Assembly (NCBI GenBank): GCA_016215705.1
Contig: JACRIR010000018.1
Coordinates: 1 to 30,408, forward strand
From: Candidatus Poribacteria bacterium
GTDB lineage: Bacteria; Abyssobacteria; SURF-5
Length of the DNA: 30,408 bases
Direction of reading: 5' to 3'
The notes under the pieces are model-generated. The model worked only from the letters and a program-made list of their open reading frames with translations, had not been told where the DNA came from and did no database searches. Positions within the stretch are counted from its first letter, which is position 1. Each line of letters starts with the position of its first letter. Shown one piece after another: positions 1 to 7,044 of the stretch. The position numbers and the translations under genes were made by a program.

Positions 1-4
1 CGTT

Positions 5-107
5 CCCCCCTTTGCAAAGGGGGGAAGGGGGGATTTAAGACTCTTGTTTTCCAAGGATTTCTGCGACTTCCTAAATCCCCCTTTGTCCCCCTTTTTCAAA
101 GGGGGAG
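5..107. repeat. Inverted pair of C-run/G-run palindromic repeats
   Basis: Positions 5-24 form a perfect 20-bp palindrome (six C, TTTG, CAAA, six G), followed by a G-rich tail ending in ATTT near 36. Positions 73-107 hold a related unit in the opposite orientation: AAATCCCCCTTTG, then a C run, then TTTTTCAAAGGGGGAG. The two units face each other across about 36 bp of unremarkable sequence, so the whole could fold as one large hairpin. Similar C/G-run palindromes are common dispersed spacer elements in bacteria; no coding function is seen. Confidence 0.75.
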
Positions 108-136
108 CATTGCAACATTATTTAGGAGGCGCTCTA

Positions 137-337
137 CTAGTTGTCTGATAGGCCGAGTTTTACGAGGATTTGCTTGAACCTTGGTTCGGAGCGAACGCTG
201 TTGAACATTCTGTGTATCTTGATGAAGCACAGCCAATGGTCACGGTCTTCGATTGCTTTTTCCAGCCACCTGAAGCCATGTTCAATCTCTCCGAGGGTGA
301 AATGCAGAGCCGCCAACGCGAACGGTGAGACGTAAAC
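137..337 (-). pseudogene. Severed C-terminal tail of a TPR-repeat protein
   Basis: The last 66 residues of this leftward frame, from VYVSPFALAALHFTLGE to the end, resemble the conserved tail of large TPR proteins, often attached to protein kinase, TolB-like or transcriptional-regulator domains. In those tails, YVSP..LA..Y..LGE is followed by WLEKA...R..WL..IK and then .RSEPRF..ILxxLGL. Here the matching words include FRWLEKAIEDRDHWL and VRSEPRFKQILVKLGL. The frame extends to position 388, but the extra upstream residues do not fit the family, and farther upstream the DNA becomes purine-rich filler. No kinase, TolB or additional TPR sequence is present, so this looks like a 3' remnant of a gene whose body was deleted or replaced. 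Family assignment is by memory of the motif, not by search. Confidence 0.55.
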
Positions 338-545
338 GCGGCTTGCAGTGCCTTTTCTTACGTGCGGATTTTGGGGCAGAGGGGGCAAGCAAAGGGCGAA
401 AGGGGGAAGGGTGGAAGGGGACTACAAGAGGCGGAAGGCAAAAGGGCGACGGTGATAAGGTCGTCGTGAATCGGGTTTTGGTTTGGACAAGCGATACTTT
501 TATCTTCCCCTTTTTGAATTGGACGGCATGAGCGTTGAACATTCA
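338..545. other. Gene-free spacer with purine-rich low-complexity tract
   Basis: This is the gap between the TPR remnant and the 3' end of the broken endonuclease gene. Positions 376-450 are a G/A-rich stretch built of variants of AAAGGGCGAAAGGGGG and GGAAGG. The same style of sequence recurs at 3267-3325 on the far side of the restriction-modification genes. Open frames here are low-complexity translations of the repeat and show no family features. Confidence 0.6.
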
Positions 546-1511
546 TTACAGCAAATTTCTCGGCATTTCGATCAAGAGAGACTTATCGTTCTCTACAGCG
601 GCTACTCTTTCGTTGTAGGTATCCAGCAGGCGCTTGAAGCTATGAAATAATTCGGTTTTTGAGAAGGTGGCCAGTTCTTCGAGGTTTGGTCCTACGAAGG
701 ACTCTATGGATTCGACGGCGATTTTGCGCGGGGCTTTATCTTCTGCGTTCCCCCTTACGGCCGCAACTATTCTTTCGGGCACGAGAAGATATACTCTGAA
801 ACCCTCCTACAGGTTGCGTTTGCATTTGTCATAAACACCGGACATTGGCGAAACCGTGACATGGAAAACAGTGTCGCCGAGAAGGAAATCGCCGGGGCGG
901 GCTGATTGTTCATCGGCAGTGCTATACGATTTGTTTTCGATTCGAACGCTCGGGAATCTGATTTGAAGTTTTGCGCCCACGAGGTACTGGGCCACGGGGC
1001 CTTCCTTGCCCTCTGCACGCGCCAGAACCAAGAAGTCATGGATCGACTGCCGCGCCGTCTGAGTCGGATCGTACACAATCTTCAATCGTTGCCGGCCATG
1101 ATACTCGCGGACTCGTTCGATTAGATAGACTTGAAGGGTATCCAGCATTTTGTTTCTCGCGGAGCTGTCCAGTTTGTGCAACTCCGTTTTTTCTGGAGCA
1201 TCCAGCATACTGCTGACTGCGCCTGCCGCTCCTCGGTTTGTTCTTCCGCCTTCCGTGAGGAACGGCCTTGTTTCACCATGATCTCCCAGGATTCGAGCGA
1301 CCGCTACGCCGCTCAATCCGACAATTTGAGATTTTCCTGCGGCGGTTCTATGGGAATCCAGGTGAAGATCATAGTTTTCTTTGAGATGCTCCAAGACAAC
1401 CAAGGCGGCGCCAATCACGCCTCGCGCCGGACCGCCACTCGCCTTATAGACGGGTAGATTTGCATACCATTCGGAGAAAATCTTCAAAGCTTCTCTTTCT
1501 TCTTGGGTCAT
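546..1511 (-). pseudogene. DUF4928-family type II restriction endonuclease, interrupted by an in-frame amber codon
   Basis: The first 234 codons and the last 86 codons are in the same frame, separated only by TAG at 809-807. Read through, the product would be about 320 residues, the usual size of DUF4928 proteins, which are found beside DNA cytosine methyltransferases and act as putative restriction endonucleases. Recognisable words before the stop are FLTEGGRTNRGAAG, YLVGAKLQIRF and STADEQSARPGDFLLGD followed by FHVTVSP. After it come EGFRVYLLVPERIVAAVR, VESIESFVGPNLEELA and LLDTYNERVAAVENDKSLL, all expected in family order. The start ATG at 1511 has an AAGG ribosome-binding site and lies 9 nt after the methyltransferase stop, so the two are one operon. 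TAG terminates six other genes in this window, so stop reassignment is unlikely. This is probably an inactive nuclease, or a sequencing or assembly error. Confidence 0.85.
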
Positions 1512-1520
1512 GGATCAACC

Positions 1521-3140
1521 TTACTTAGCATGGGCTGCAAGGGGATGGCCTCTTATCAGTTCTATGACGGTCGGATTCAGATAGTGTTTTGCTATCCATT
1601 CTATTACGGGAACGCAGACGGCGTCTCCAAAGCCAAATAGCGCCTGATTGAGGGGAGCGGATATCCTGAAGTCATCGGCGCCCATGAGCCGCGCGCATTC
1701 TCGCGGAGTCAGGAATCTCACAAAGAATTTGCCTTTGCCGGCTTTGAAAAGGATTTGCCGCGCGCTGCCGCCTCGCGGAGTTCTCAGGCAGCCCGCTATG
1801 CCGTCGGTTCTGAGTTCGGCCATAGACTTGCCCTTACGGATGCGCCGGAATACAGTTCCATACGACCATCTCGCGCCGTTGATCATATCCTCTGCGACAG
1901 CGCTATGACGGGGACTCATCTGATTCAGAAGGTATTCCGCGCGACGAGTGTTCCACCATTCTGGCGCGTTTTCGGGAAGGTCTTCGAGTACATCTTCGAG
2001 AGTTTTGGTAGTCTGTGGAGGCGCTGGAAGATCTCTCAGCCGCCACCGAATCTCCGGGTGGTGAAATATGAAATCAGCCAGCATTTTTAGCCTTACCCTG
2101 CTTTCGTAAAAGCGAGGCGTCTCGCAAACGTCATAAGAACTTTCGAGCCTATTGAGTATTCCAACAACGAACAACCGTTGCCTGCTTTGAGGCACAAAGC
2201 TTCCCGCGTCGAGAATAAACGCATCGACGTCGTAGCCCAGATTGTTCAGGGCAAGCAATGCGTCCTTGAAATCATGGCCGTTGGCTGACGTGAGAAATCC
2301 GGTTACGTTCTCAAGGAGAACAAGAGGCGGTCTCCGTTTCCGCATTTCTTCAAGGATGCGGATAAAGCCCCAGAAAGCAGAAGATTGCTTGCCGCCTAAT
2401 CCCTTTCTTGCTCCCGCGAGAGAGAGGTCGTTGCAGGGAAAAGAAGCTGTCGCCAGCGTCACCGTGGGTATTCGACGAGATGGGACATCGTGGATATCGC
2501 CGAGGTGATGGTGTCTGTCAGCATCCTCAAAGTGAGTCTTGTACATTTCGTATTTTTGAGGATCGATGTCGTTTGCGTACGTTATGGACCAGCCTTGATT
2601 CTCAAGCGCCAGCCGCATGAGACCGATTCCGGCGAAGAATTCGGCGAACGTCCTTTGAGGAAGAACTGAATACGGGCCTGGTTTTGCGCCATTGTTTGCG
2701 ACCTCTAGAGCCATTCTGACACAACCCTCCATATCCTTACGTATGTCGCTTTCCCAAAATCTGAGAACCTGCCAACCTTCACGCAAGAGCGCGGCCGTGG
2801 CCCTGCAATCTCGCTCCATATTTTTGCGGATTTTCGCGAGCCAGTAATCTCTCGATTTGGTTTTCTGGAATTGTTCTTCCAGTGAAGCGAGCTTGCGACG
2901 ACTCCATTGGCCGCCATGCCAGAAATCTCCGTCGATAAATATCGCCAGGCGCCGGGATGGTAGAACAATATCCGGCTTTCCGGCAAGCTTTGACGGGCAG
3001 ACCCTATAGCGAAGACCATTGGAAGCAAGAGCCCTGCGAAAAGCGACTTCAGGGATCGTATCGCGGGAGCGCACCTTCCGCATAATTGCGGAGATGTCCC
3101 TATGCGTTCTTCTTTTTGGGACAGACTTCTTGATTGGCAT
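1521..3140 (-). CDS. Fused Vsr mismatch endonuclease / DNA (cytosine-5) methyltransferase
   Basis: Two enzymes share one 539-residue frame. Residues about 15-140 are a Vsr endonuclease, which nicks beside T:G mismatches left by deaminated 5-methylcytosine. It shows RSRDTIPEVAFRRAL, GKPDIVLPSRRLAIFIDGDF with candidate catalytic D57, and WHG at 74-76. Residues about 163-530 are a C5-cytosine methyltransferase. Motif I is FAEFFAGIGLMRLALE, motif IV is FPCNDLSLAG with nucleophile C236, motif VI is LLENV with E277, motif VIII is QSRQR at 318-322, motif IX is RFLTPRECARLMG, and motif X is FGFGDAVCVPV. The target-recognition region lies roughly at 333-473. An in-frame GTG start at 3221 would add 27 residues that resemble neither family, so the ATG at 3140 is preferred; neither start has a strong ribosome-binding site. 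It leads the operon with the DUF4928 nuclease. The recognition sequence cannot be read from the protein. Confidence 0.9.
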   Translation of the reverse strand: MPIKKSVPKRRTHRDISAIMRKVRSRDTIPEVAFRRALASNGLRYRVCPSKLAGKPDIVLPSRRLAIFIDGDFWHGGQWSRRKLASLEEQFQKTKSRDYWLAKIRKNMERDCRATAALLREGWQVLRFWESDIRKDMEGCVRMALEVANNGAKPGPYSVLPQRTFAEFFAGIGLMRLALENQGWSITYANDIDPQKYEMYKTHFEDADRHHHLGDIHDVPSRRIPTVTLATASFPCNDLSLAGARKGLGGKQSSAFWGFIRILEEMRKRRPPLVLLENVTGFLTSANGHDFKDALLALNNLGYDVDAFILDAGSFVPQSRQRLFVVGILNRLESSYDVCETPRFYESRVRLKMLADFIFHHPEIRWRLRDLPAPPQTTKTLEDVLEDLPENAPEWWNTRRAEYLLNQMSPRHSAVAEDMINGARWSYGTVFRRIRKGKSMAELRTDGIAGCLRTPRGGSARQILFKAGKGKFFVRFLTPRECARLMGADDFRISAPLNQALFGFGDAVCVPVIEWIAKHYLNPTVIELIRGHPLAAHAK

Positions 3141-3221
3141 AGTCTTGTGGCGCACTGCAAGTCGAATGATAACCCAGACACTGTGTTTATGATCAACGGG
3201 CTTCCACTGGACATGAAGCAC

Positions 3222-3654
3222 AATACTGGAACAGGCGCGAGGTCCTCACAGTTGCGATACCTTGTAAGAAAGAGGCGAAAGGCGAAAGCAGCAAGGCGAA
3301 AGGGAAAAAGCCAAAGAAAAGGAGAGATTGCTTCGCTCCGCCCGCAATGAAAACGCTCTTTTTTTCACCGCTAACCTGCCGCAGGCTGGGCCGGATGTTC
3401 CTAATGGATTCTCCCGCCGACGGCGATGTATGGTTCGTTCTCCATACTATACCACAAATCGACATGGGAACGGTAGGAAAGCCTGAAAAAGAATCTGAAC
3501 CGCGGAGGGGTCACGGACCCGAGGCGCGGAGGAGCGCAGAGGGAAACGAAGAGAAACCAATCTTGCTTGACATTGTTGAGTGTAAGCAGTAGTTTATGTC
3601 AACGAGCCGTGGCTAAGGAAGATAACGAGAAACCCAACAACATGGGAGGTTCGC
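3222..3654. other. Gene-free spacer with several junk-type repeats
   Basis: No supportable gene lies between the methyltransferase unit and the enoyl-CoA hydratase. Positions 3267-3325 are an AAAGGCGAAAGG-type purine tract like that at 376-450. Positions 3326-3350 read GATTGCTTCGCTCC...CGCAATGA, a short inverted repeat with ATTG/CAAT ends. Positions 3498-3553 carry a tract of CGCGGAG/GCGCAGAG words. The right part holds a possible promoter for the downstream gene. The similar purine tracts on both sides of the restriction-modification genes may mark the edges of an inserted segment, but this is inference. Confidence 0.55.
3567..3595 (+). promoter_or_regulatory. Possible sigma-70 promoter for the enoyl-CoA hydratase gene
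   Basis: A perfect -35 hexamer TTGACA lies at 3567-3572. A 17-nt spacer later the best -10 candidate is TAGTTT at 3590-3595, which matches the consensus at only half its positions. It sits about 60 nt upstream of the ATG at 3655, whose ribosome-binding site GGGAGG is strong. The placement is right but the -10 box is weak. Confidence 0.3.
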
Positions 3655-4413
3655 ATGGCTGCAGAATTCAAGTTCTTGAAAGTGAGAATCGACAAGGGAG
3701 TCGCATTGGTCACACTCGACCGCCCTGACAAAATGAATTCCCTCAGCATGGCGGTTAGAGACGAGATTGAGCAATGCTTTACTTCTCTGGAAACGGGCAA
3801 GGATGTAGGTTCAGTGGTACTCACGGGTGGAGAGGATACTTTTTGCCCCGGCTTCGACATAGTCGAGGTCATGAACGTAGGCATTGAGGCCTTCACTCAT
3901 CGGATTCTGGAGTACCACCTGAATATCTATGGGTTCACTAAACCTGTCGTGGCGGCGGTCAGTGGCTTTGCGCTTGCCGGTGGGTTCGACCTCGCCCTGT
4001 GCGGCGATATCATAATCGTTTCCGAGACGGCCATGTTTGGCCATCCAGAAATCCGGTTTGGTGTGAATCCGCTTCTCAGTCCCCTTTGGCGGAAGGTGGG
4101 GCTCTCGAAAGCCGTGGAGATAGCGATGACAGGCGAAATGATAAACGCCGAAGAAGCGCATCGCATCGGTCTGGTGAACAAGGTCGTTGCTCCCGGGGGA
4201 GTGGTCAATGAAGCATTCGAGGTCGCAAGAAAGCTGACGAAGATAGACCTGCGCGCTTTGGCCGCCGTCAAGCGGGCGAGCATGGTCGCGCCAAGGCTCG
4301 ATATTGAGGCGGGTCTGGAATACGAATTCGGGCTTAGCGCCTCAATTTTTCAGGAATCAAACCTGAAATCCAAAGTCGAAGCTTACGCAAGGAAAATCGG
4401 CCTCATCGAGTGA
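3655..4413 (+). CDS. Enoyl-CoA hydratase/isomerase (crotonase) family protein
   Basis: A 252-residue crotonase-fold protein of normal family length. Such enzymes hydrate or isomerise acyl-CoA thioesters in the cytoplasm and stabilise the thioester enolate in an oxyanion hole. The N-terminal strand VALVTLDRPDKMNSLS is typical. The oxyanion-hole segments are FCPGFDI near 63-69 and FALAGGF near 105-111. Of the two glutamates used by classical hydratases, the second is kept as E132 in FGHPEIRFG, but the first is aspartate, D112 in GGFDLAL. Isomerases, dehalogenases and other subfamilies vary at these positions, so the exact reaction cannot be named. The start follows a strong GGGAGG ribosome-binding site. 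It stands alone, with no other beta-oxidation genes next to it. Confidence 0.88.
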   Translation: MAAEFKFLKVRIDKGVALVTLDRPDKMNSLSMAVRDEIEQCFTSLETGKDVGSVVLTGGEDTFCPGFDIVEVMNVGIEAFTHRILEYHLNIYGFTKPVVAAVSGFALAGGFDLALCGDIIIVSETAMFGHPEIRFGVNPLLSPLWRKVGLSKAVEIAMTGEMINAEEAHRIGLVNKVVAPGGVVNEAFEVARKLTKIDLRALAAVKRASMVAPRLDIEAGLEYEFGLSASIFQESNLKSKVEAYARKIGLIE

Positions 4414-4483
4414 GTCACGTCATCGAGCAAGCTTTCCTTTTTCCATCCGCGTCCAATATGAACCTGGAACAAAGGAGACCAAC

Positions 4484-4648
4484 ATGCTTACAGGAATTGC
4501 TGCAGAAACACCCAAGGCCGCAACCGGACTTAGGGAAAGGACGATAGGGAATCAATATTGGGTGTGGGTGGCGGGGCGCAAATCCAGCACACGGACGAAG
4601 CAGCGACCGGGGGACTGTTTCAGGAATTTGCCGCGCTTGCCGGTCTGA
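4484..4648 (+). CDS. Possible short or truncated protein, unknown function
   Basis: A 54-codon frame starts at an ATG preceded by a very good ribosome-binding site, AAAGGAG with 6 nt spacing, 70 nt after the enoyl-CoA hydratase stop. The first residues, MLTGIAAETPKAATGLRE, look like ordinary protein. The rest is rich in R, T and P and does not look folded. The end overlaps the 3' end of the convergent ORF at 4620-4952 by 29 nt. It could be the 5' stump of a lost gene. No family is recognised. Confidence 0.3.
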   Translation: MLTGIAAETPKAATGLRERTIGNQYWVWVAGRKSSTRTKQRPGDCFRNLPRLPV

Positions 4649-4952
4649 CGGATTGCCGTGTGTGCGTTGGACTCTTCGGAAAGACCAGTCTCACGATTGT
4701 TCCCGATGGTTGGCAAATTGCTCTTTTTGAGAGAGCCATGAGGTTTTGGATCGCTCGTAGCTTGCATTTCATCTCGTGTTGCATATCGGCCGCATTCCAC
4801 ATGAGGGCATGAATCGTGGTGTCCATGTCGGACAGCGCCTGGTGCAGGTCGCGTTCCCGCTTTGCGAGTTCGTCGCGTTCCCGTCTAAGTTGTTCCAACT
4901 CGTCGGCTGGATTGCGTCGAATATATCCGCAGATTCCGATTTTTCCAGTCAT
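4620..4952 (-). CDS. Small coiled-coil hypothetical protein
   Basis: A 110-residue leftward frame with a good ribosome-binding site, AAAGGAG about 7 nt before the ATG at 4952. After a short leader, MTGKIGICGYIRRNPADE, residues 17-50 are strongly helical and charged (LEQLRRERDELAKRERDL), a short coiled coil. A second helix with many M and A residues follows. The C-terminal third, after about residue 80, is rich in P, S and T and may be disordered. No family is recognised. The ribosome-binding site and the coiled-coil pattern support a real gene, but its isolation and the overlap with an oppositely directed ORF keep confidence moderate. Confidence 0.5.
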   Translation of the reverse strand: MTGKIGICGYIRRNPADELEQLRRERDELAKRERDLHQALSDMDTTIHALMWNAADMQHEMKCKLRAIQNLMALSKRAICQPSGTIVRLVFPKSPTHTRQSVRPASAANS

Positions 4953-5097
4953 GATCGACTCCTTTCCCCTTAAAACCGAAAGCGGACTAAACTAGTCTTA
5001 TTATGTGCATTAACTTCTTTAAACGCAAGAGCCGCAACAAATCAGCCGGATTCTCCCTTTCGTCTTGTTCCTTTCATCTTTCGTCGCCTCGTGCGCC

Positions 5098-5148
5098 TTG
5101 ACACGGTTTTAGAGACTGAGATATAATTCGTTTCATTCCGGAATGAAA
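5098..5148 (+). promoter_or_regulatory. Consensus sigma-70 promoter with a palindromic operator-like site
   Basis: TTGACA at 5098-5103 and TATAAT at 5122-5127 are both exact consensus hexamers with an 18-nt spacer, predicting a start near 5134. Directly over that start lies an 18-bp perfect palindrome at 5131-5148, TTTCATTCC followed by GGAATGAAA, placed where a repressor would block initiation. The nearest downstream gene is the glycosyltransferase at 5392. That would leave a leader of about 258 nt containing a dispersed palindromic repeat (5150-5174) and a 16-bp palindrome GCGCAGCATGCTGCGC (5240-5255). The promoter could instead serve an unrecognised small RNA. Confidence 0.6.
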
Positions 5149-5149
5149 A

Positions 5150-5174
5150 GGGCGTGATGAACCACGCCCCTACA
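5150..5174. repeat. Dispersed GGGCGTGATGAACCACGCCC-type palindrome
   Basis: GGGCGTG and CACGCCC form inverted arms around ATGAAC, followed by CTACA. This is one copy of the palindromic family also seen at 8214-8370, 9455-9616, 21060-21083 and 23515-23545. It lies in the leader between the consensus promoter and the glycosyltransferase gene. Confidence 0.75.
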
Positions 5175-5391
5175 TCGGAACCATCCCCGGGCACGAACTC
5201 TTTACGACCGAATGTGTCCCGCAACTCGCGAAAGAAAGTGCGCAGCATGCTGCGCCTCTGCAAAAAACAAGACTGACTTAAAGCAGGCTTGATTTGTTGG
5301 AAACTCGGATTCTGGGACGGATTCGAAAGAGGTATTAGCATCGGCGGGCCGAAAAAGGTCTATTATCGGAAAGCGAGATAAATCAACGGTC

Positions 5392-6111
5392 ATGTCGGCA
5401 TACCGGCCCCTTGTGATAATACCTACCTACAATGAGGCCGAAAACATCGAGCGACTCATCGGGGAGGTCACACGCTCCGTCGAAGGAGTCAAGATTCTCA
5501 TTGTAGATGACAACTCGCCCGACGGCACAAGCGATATCGTGCGAAGGATATCGGCCAGGAATCAGAATGTCCTGCTGGAGACTCGCCCCGGCAAGCTCGG
5601 GCTCGGCACGGCATATGTCCACGGATTCAAACGCGCTTTGTCGATGCCGGACGTGGATTGCGTGTTCGGGATGGATGCCGACTTCTCGCACAGTCCTCAA
5701 TACTTGCCCGACTTCTTGAAAGCACTTGACGAATTCGACGTCGTTGTCGGCTCGCGATACCTGAGCGGCATCAGCGTCGTCAACTGGCCAATACGCAGGC
5801 TTTTCATAAGCTTTTTCGCAAATAACTACGCGCGCGTCATCACCGGCCTCCCTGTGCGCGATTGCACGAGCGGTTTCTGTTGCTATAAGCGAGACGTGCT
5901 CGAACGGATCAATCTCGATGCAGTTCGCGCGCGTGGATACTCTTTCCTCGTGGAAATGAAGTACCGGGCGCATAAAGGCGGATTCAAGATAGGAGAGGTC
6001 CCCATTATCTTTTTCGAGAGGCGTTCGGGAAGGACAAAGATGTCGAAATTCGATATACTTGAAGCTGTCCTGACTGTGTGGAGACTCCGGCTCGGGCTCT
6101 ATGCAAAGTAA
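5392..6111 (+). CDS. Polyprenol-phosphate mannose synthase-like family 2 glycosyltransferase
   Basis: A 239-residue enzyme of the dolichol/polyprenol-phosphate mannose synthase group (GT2), which moves a sugar from a nucleotide donor to a polyprenyl phosphate at the inner membrane face. The sequence shows PTYNEAENI (11-19), VDDNSPDGT (38-46) and GLGTAY, then the DXD metal motif MDADFSHSP with D95 and D97. VVGSRY, DCTSGF and the late RRSGRTKMS follow. There are no transmembrane helices after the catalytic domain, so this is the short soluble form rather than the GtrB-type membrane form. The lipid kinase gene begins inside its last codons (11-nt overlap), so translation is probably coupled. The acceptor pathway (glycan, lipid or protein mannosylation) is unknown, and the donor could be another nucleotide sugar. 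Confidence 0.88.
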   Translation: MSAYRPLVIIPTYNEAENIERLIGEVTRSVEGVKILIVDDNSPDGTSDIVRRISARNQNVLLETRPGKLGLGTAYVHGFKRALSMPDVDCVFGMDADFSHSPQYLPDFLKALDEFDVVVGSRYLSGISVVNWPIRRLFISFFANNYARVITGLPVRDCTSGFCCYKRDVLERINLDAVRARGYSFLVEMKYRAHKGGFKIGEVPIIFFERRSGRTKMSKFDILEAVLTVWRLRLGLYAK

Positions 6112-7039
6112 CACGTTCCGGACCAAATTCATCGTCAACCCCGCGTCAGCCAATGGTTCGACACGGCGAGTATGGGCGCGGATCGAGGCGATACTACGGA
6201 GAGACTTTGCCCCTCCGGACGTATCTTTTACGGACAGATCGAATCATGCGACGGAACTGACGCGAAAGGCGCTCAAGGCCGGCGCCGAGATGGTCGTCGC
6301 AGTCGGAGGCGACGGAACTATTAATGAAGTTGTGAACGGGTTTTTCGATGCCGGCGCGTTGATCAATCCCGATGCCGTTCTGGGTGTCATATCGCGGGGG
6401 ACGGGCAGCGACTTCATAAAAACGCTCGGTATTCCGAAAGAGATCGAGGCTGCGTGCCGGACGCTCTTGGGGCGGGCGACGCGCAGGTGCGACGCCGGCC
6501 GATTCACTTGCCTTGACCGGAACGGCAAGACTATGGAACGCTATTTTATCAATATAGCCGATTTTGGCATCGGCGGCGAAGCTGTCGAGCGCGTGAACAG
6601 GACAACGAAGGCGTTTGGCGGATTCGCATCCTTTCTGTACGGCGCATTGAGCACGTTGGTGGTATATAAAGGGAAGAGAGTCAGAGTCAAAGTCGATAAC
6701 GAGTATGAGACCGAGAAACTGGTCAACAATGTGGTCGTGGCGAACGGGCAATTCTTTGGCGGTGGCATGCGGATTGCCCCCCAGGCCAAGGTTGACGACG
6801 GCCTTTTTGACATTCTCGTGATTGAGCATACGTCACTCCTGGAATCGCTGAACAGTATTCCCAAGCTCTACAAGGGGACCCACATAGAGAATCCGAAGGT
6901 CGAATACCTGAAAGGCAAGACGGTCATTGCTGAGTCCTCCGACGTGGTCCTCCTCGATGTTGAAGGGGAGCAAATAGGGAGATTGCCGGCAAGGTTTGAG
7001 ATTCTACCGGCGGCGATCAACGTAAAGGTAGGAGGGTAG
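6101..7039 (+). CDS. Diacylglycerol kinase-family lipid kinase (YegS/DgkB-like)
   Basis: A 312-residue lipid kinase of the DAGK catalytic family, which phosphorylates diacylglycerol or a related lipid using ATP. The nucleotide loop GGDGTINEVVNG is at 69-80 and the second loop RGTGSDF at 99-105. The C-terminal lobe contains NGQFFGGGMRIAP, DDGLFDILV and a DVEGEQIGRLPARFEI segment typical of the substrate-side strands. Length and motif order are normal and the enzyme appears intact. It starts within the glycosyltransferase gene. The M28 peptidase follows after 5 nt, with its ribosome-binding site GGAGGG overlapping this stop codon. The operon therefore groups a polyprenyl-phosphate glycosyltransferase with a lipid kinase, consistent with membrane lipid handling. 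Sphingosine-type or undecaprenol substrates cannot be excluded. Confidence 0.88.
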   Translation: MQSNTFRTKFIVNPASANGSTRRVWARIEAILRRDFAPPDVSFTDRSNHATELTRKALKAGAEMVVAVGGDGTINEVVNGFFDAGALINPDAVLGVISRGTGSDFIKTLGIPKEIEAACRTLLGRATRRCDAGRFTCLDRNGKTMERYFINIADFGIGGEAVERVNRTTKAFGGFASFLYGALSTLVVYKGKRVRVKVDNEYETEKLVNNVVVANGQFFGGGMRIAPQAKVDDGLFDILVIEHTSLLESLNSIPKLYKGTHIENPKVEYLKGKTVIAESSDVVLLDVEGEQIGRLPARFEILPAAINVKVGG

Positions 7040-7044
7040 CCCGC

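Noticed and set aside
782-1511. Genetic-code change reading TAG as an amino acid
   Set aside because: TAG is the natural stop of six other well-recognised genes in the window, so a local nonsense mutation or sequence error is simpler.
3141-3221. Upstream GTG start for the Vsr-methyltransferase fusion
   Set aside because: The added 27 residues match neither family and there is no ribosome-binding site; the ATG at 3140 fits the usual Vsr start.
3400-3470. Leftward promoter for the restriction-modification operon around TATAGT (complement of 3448-3453)
   Set aside because: A TATAGT-like -10 is visible but no acceptable -35 lies at the right distance, and it is nearly 300 nt from the start codon.
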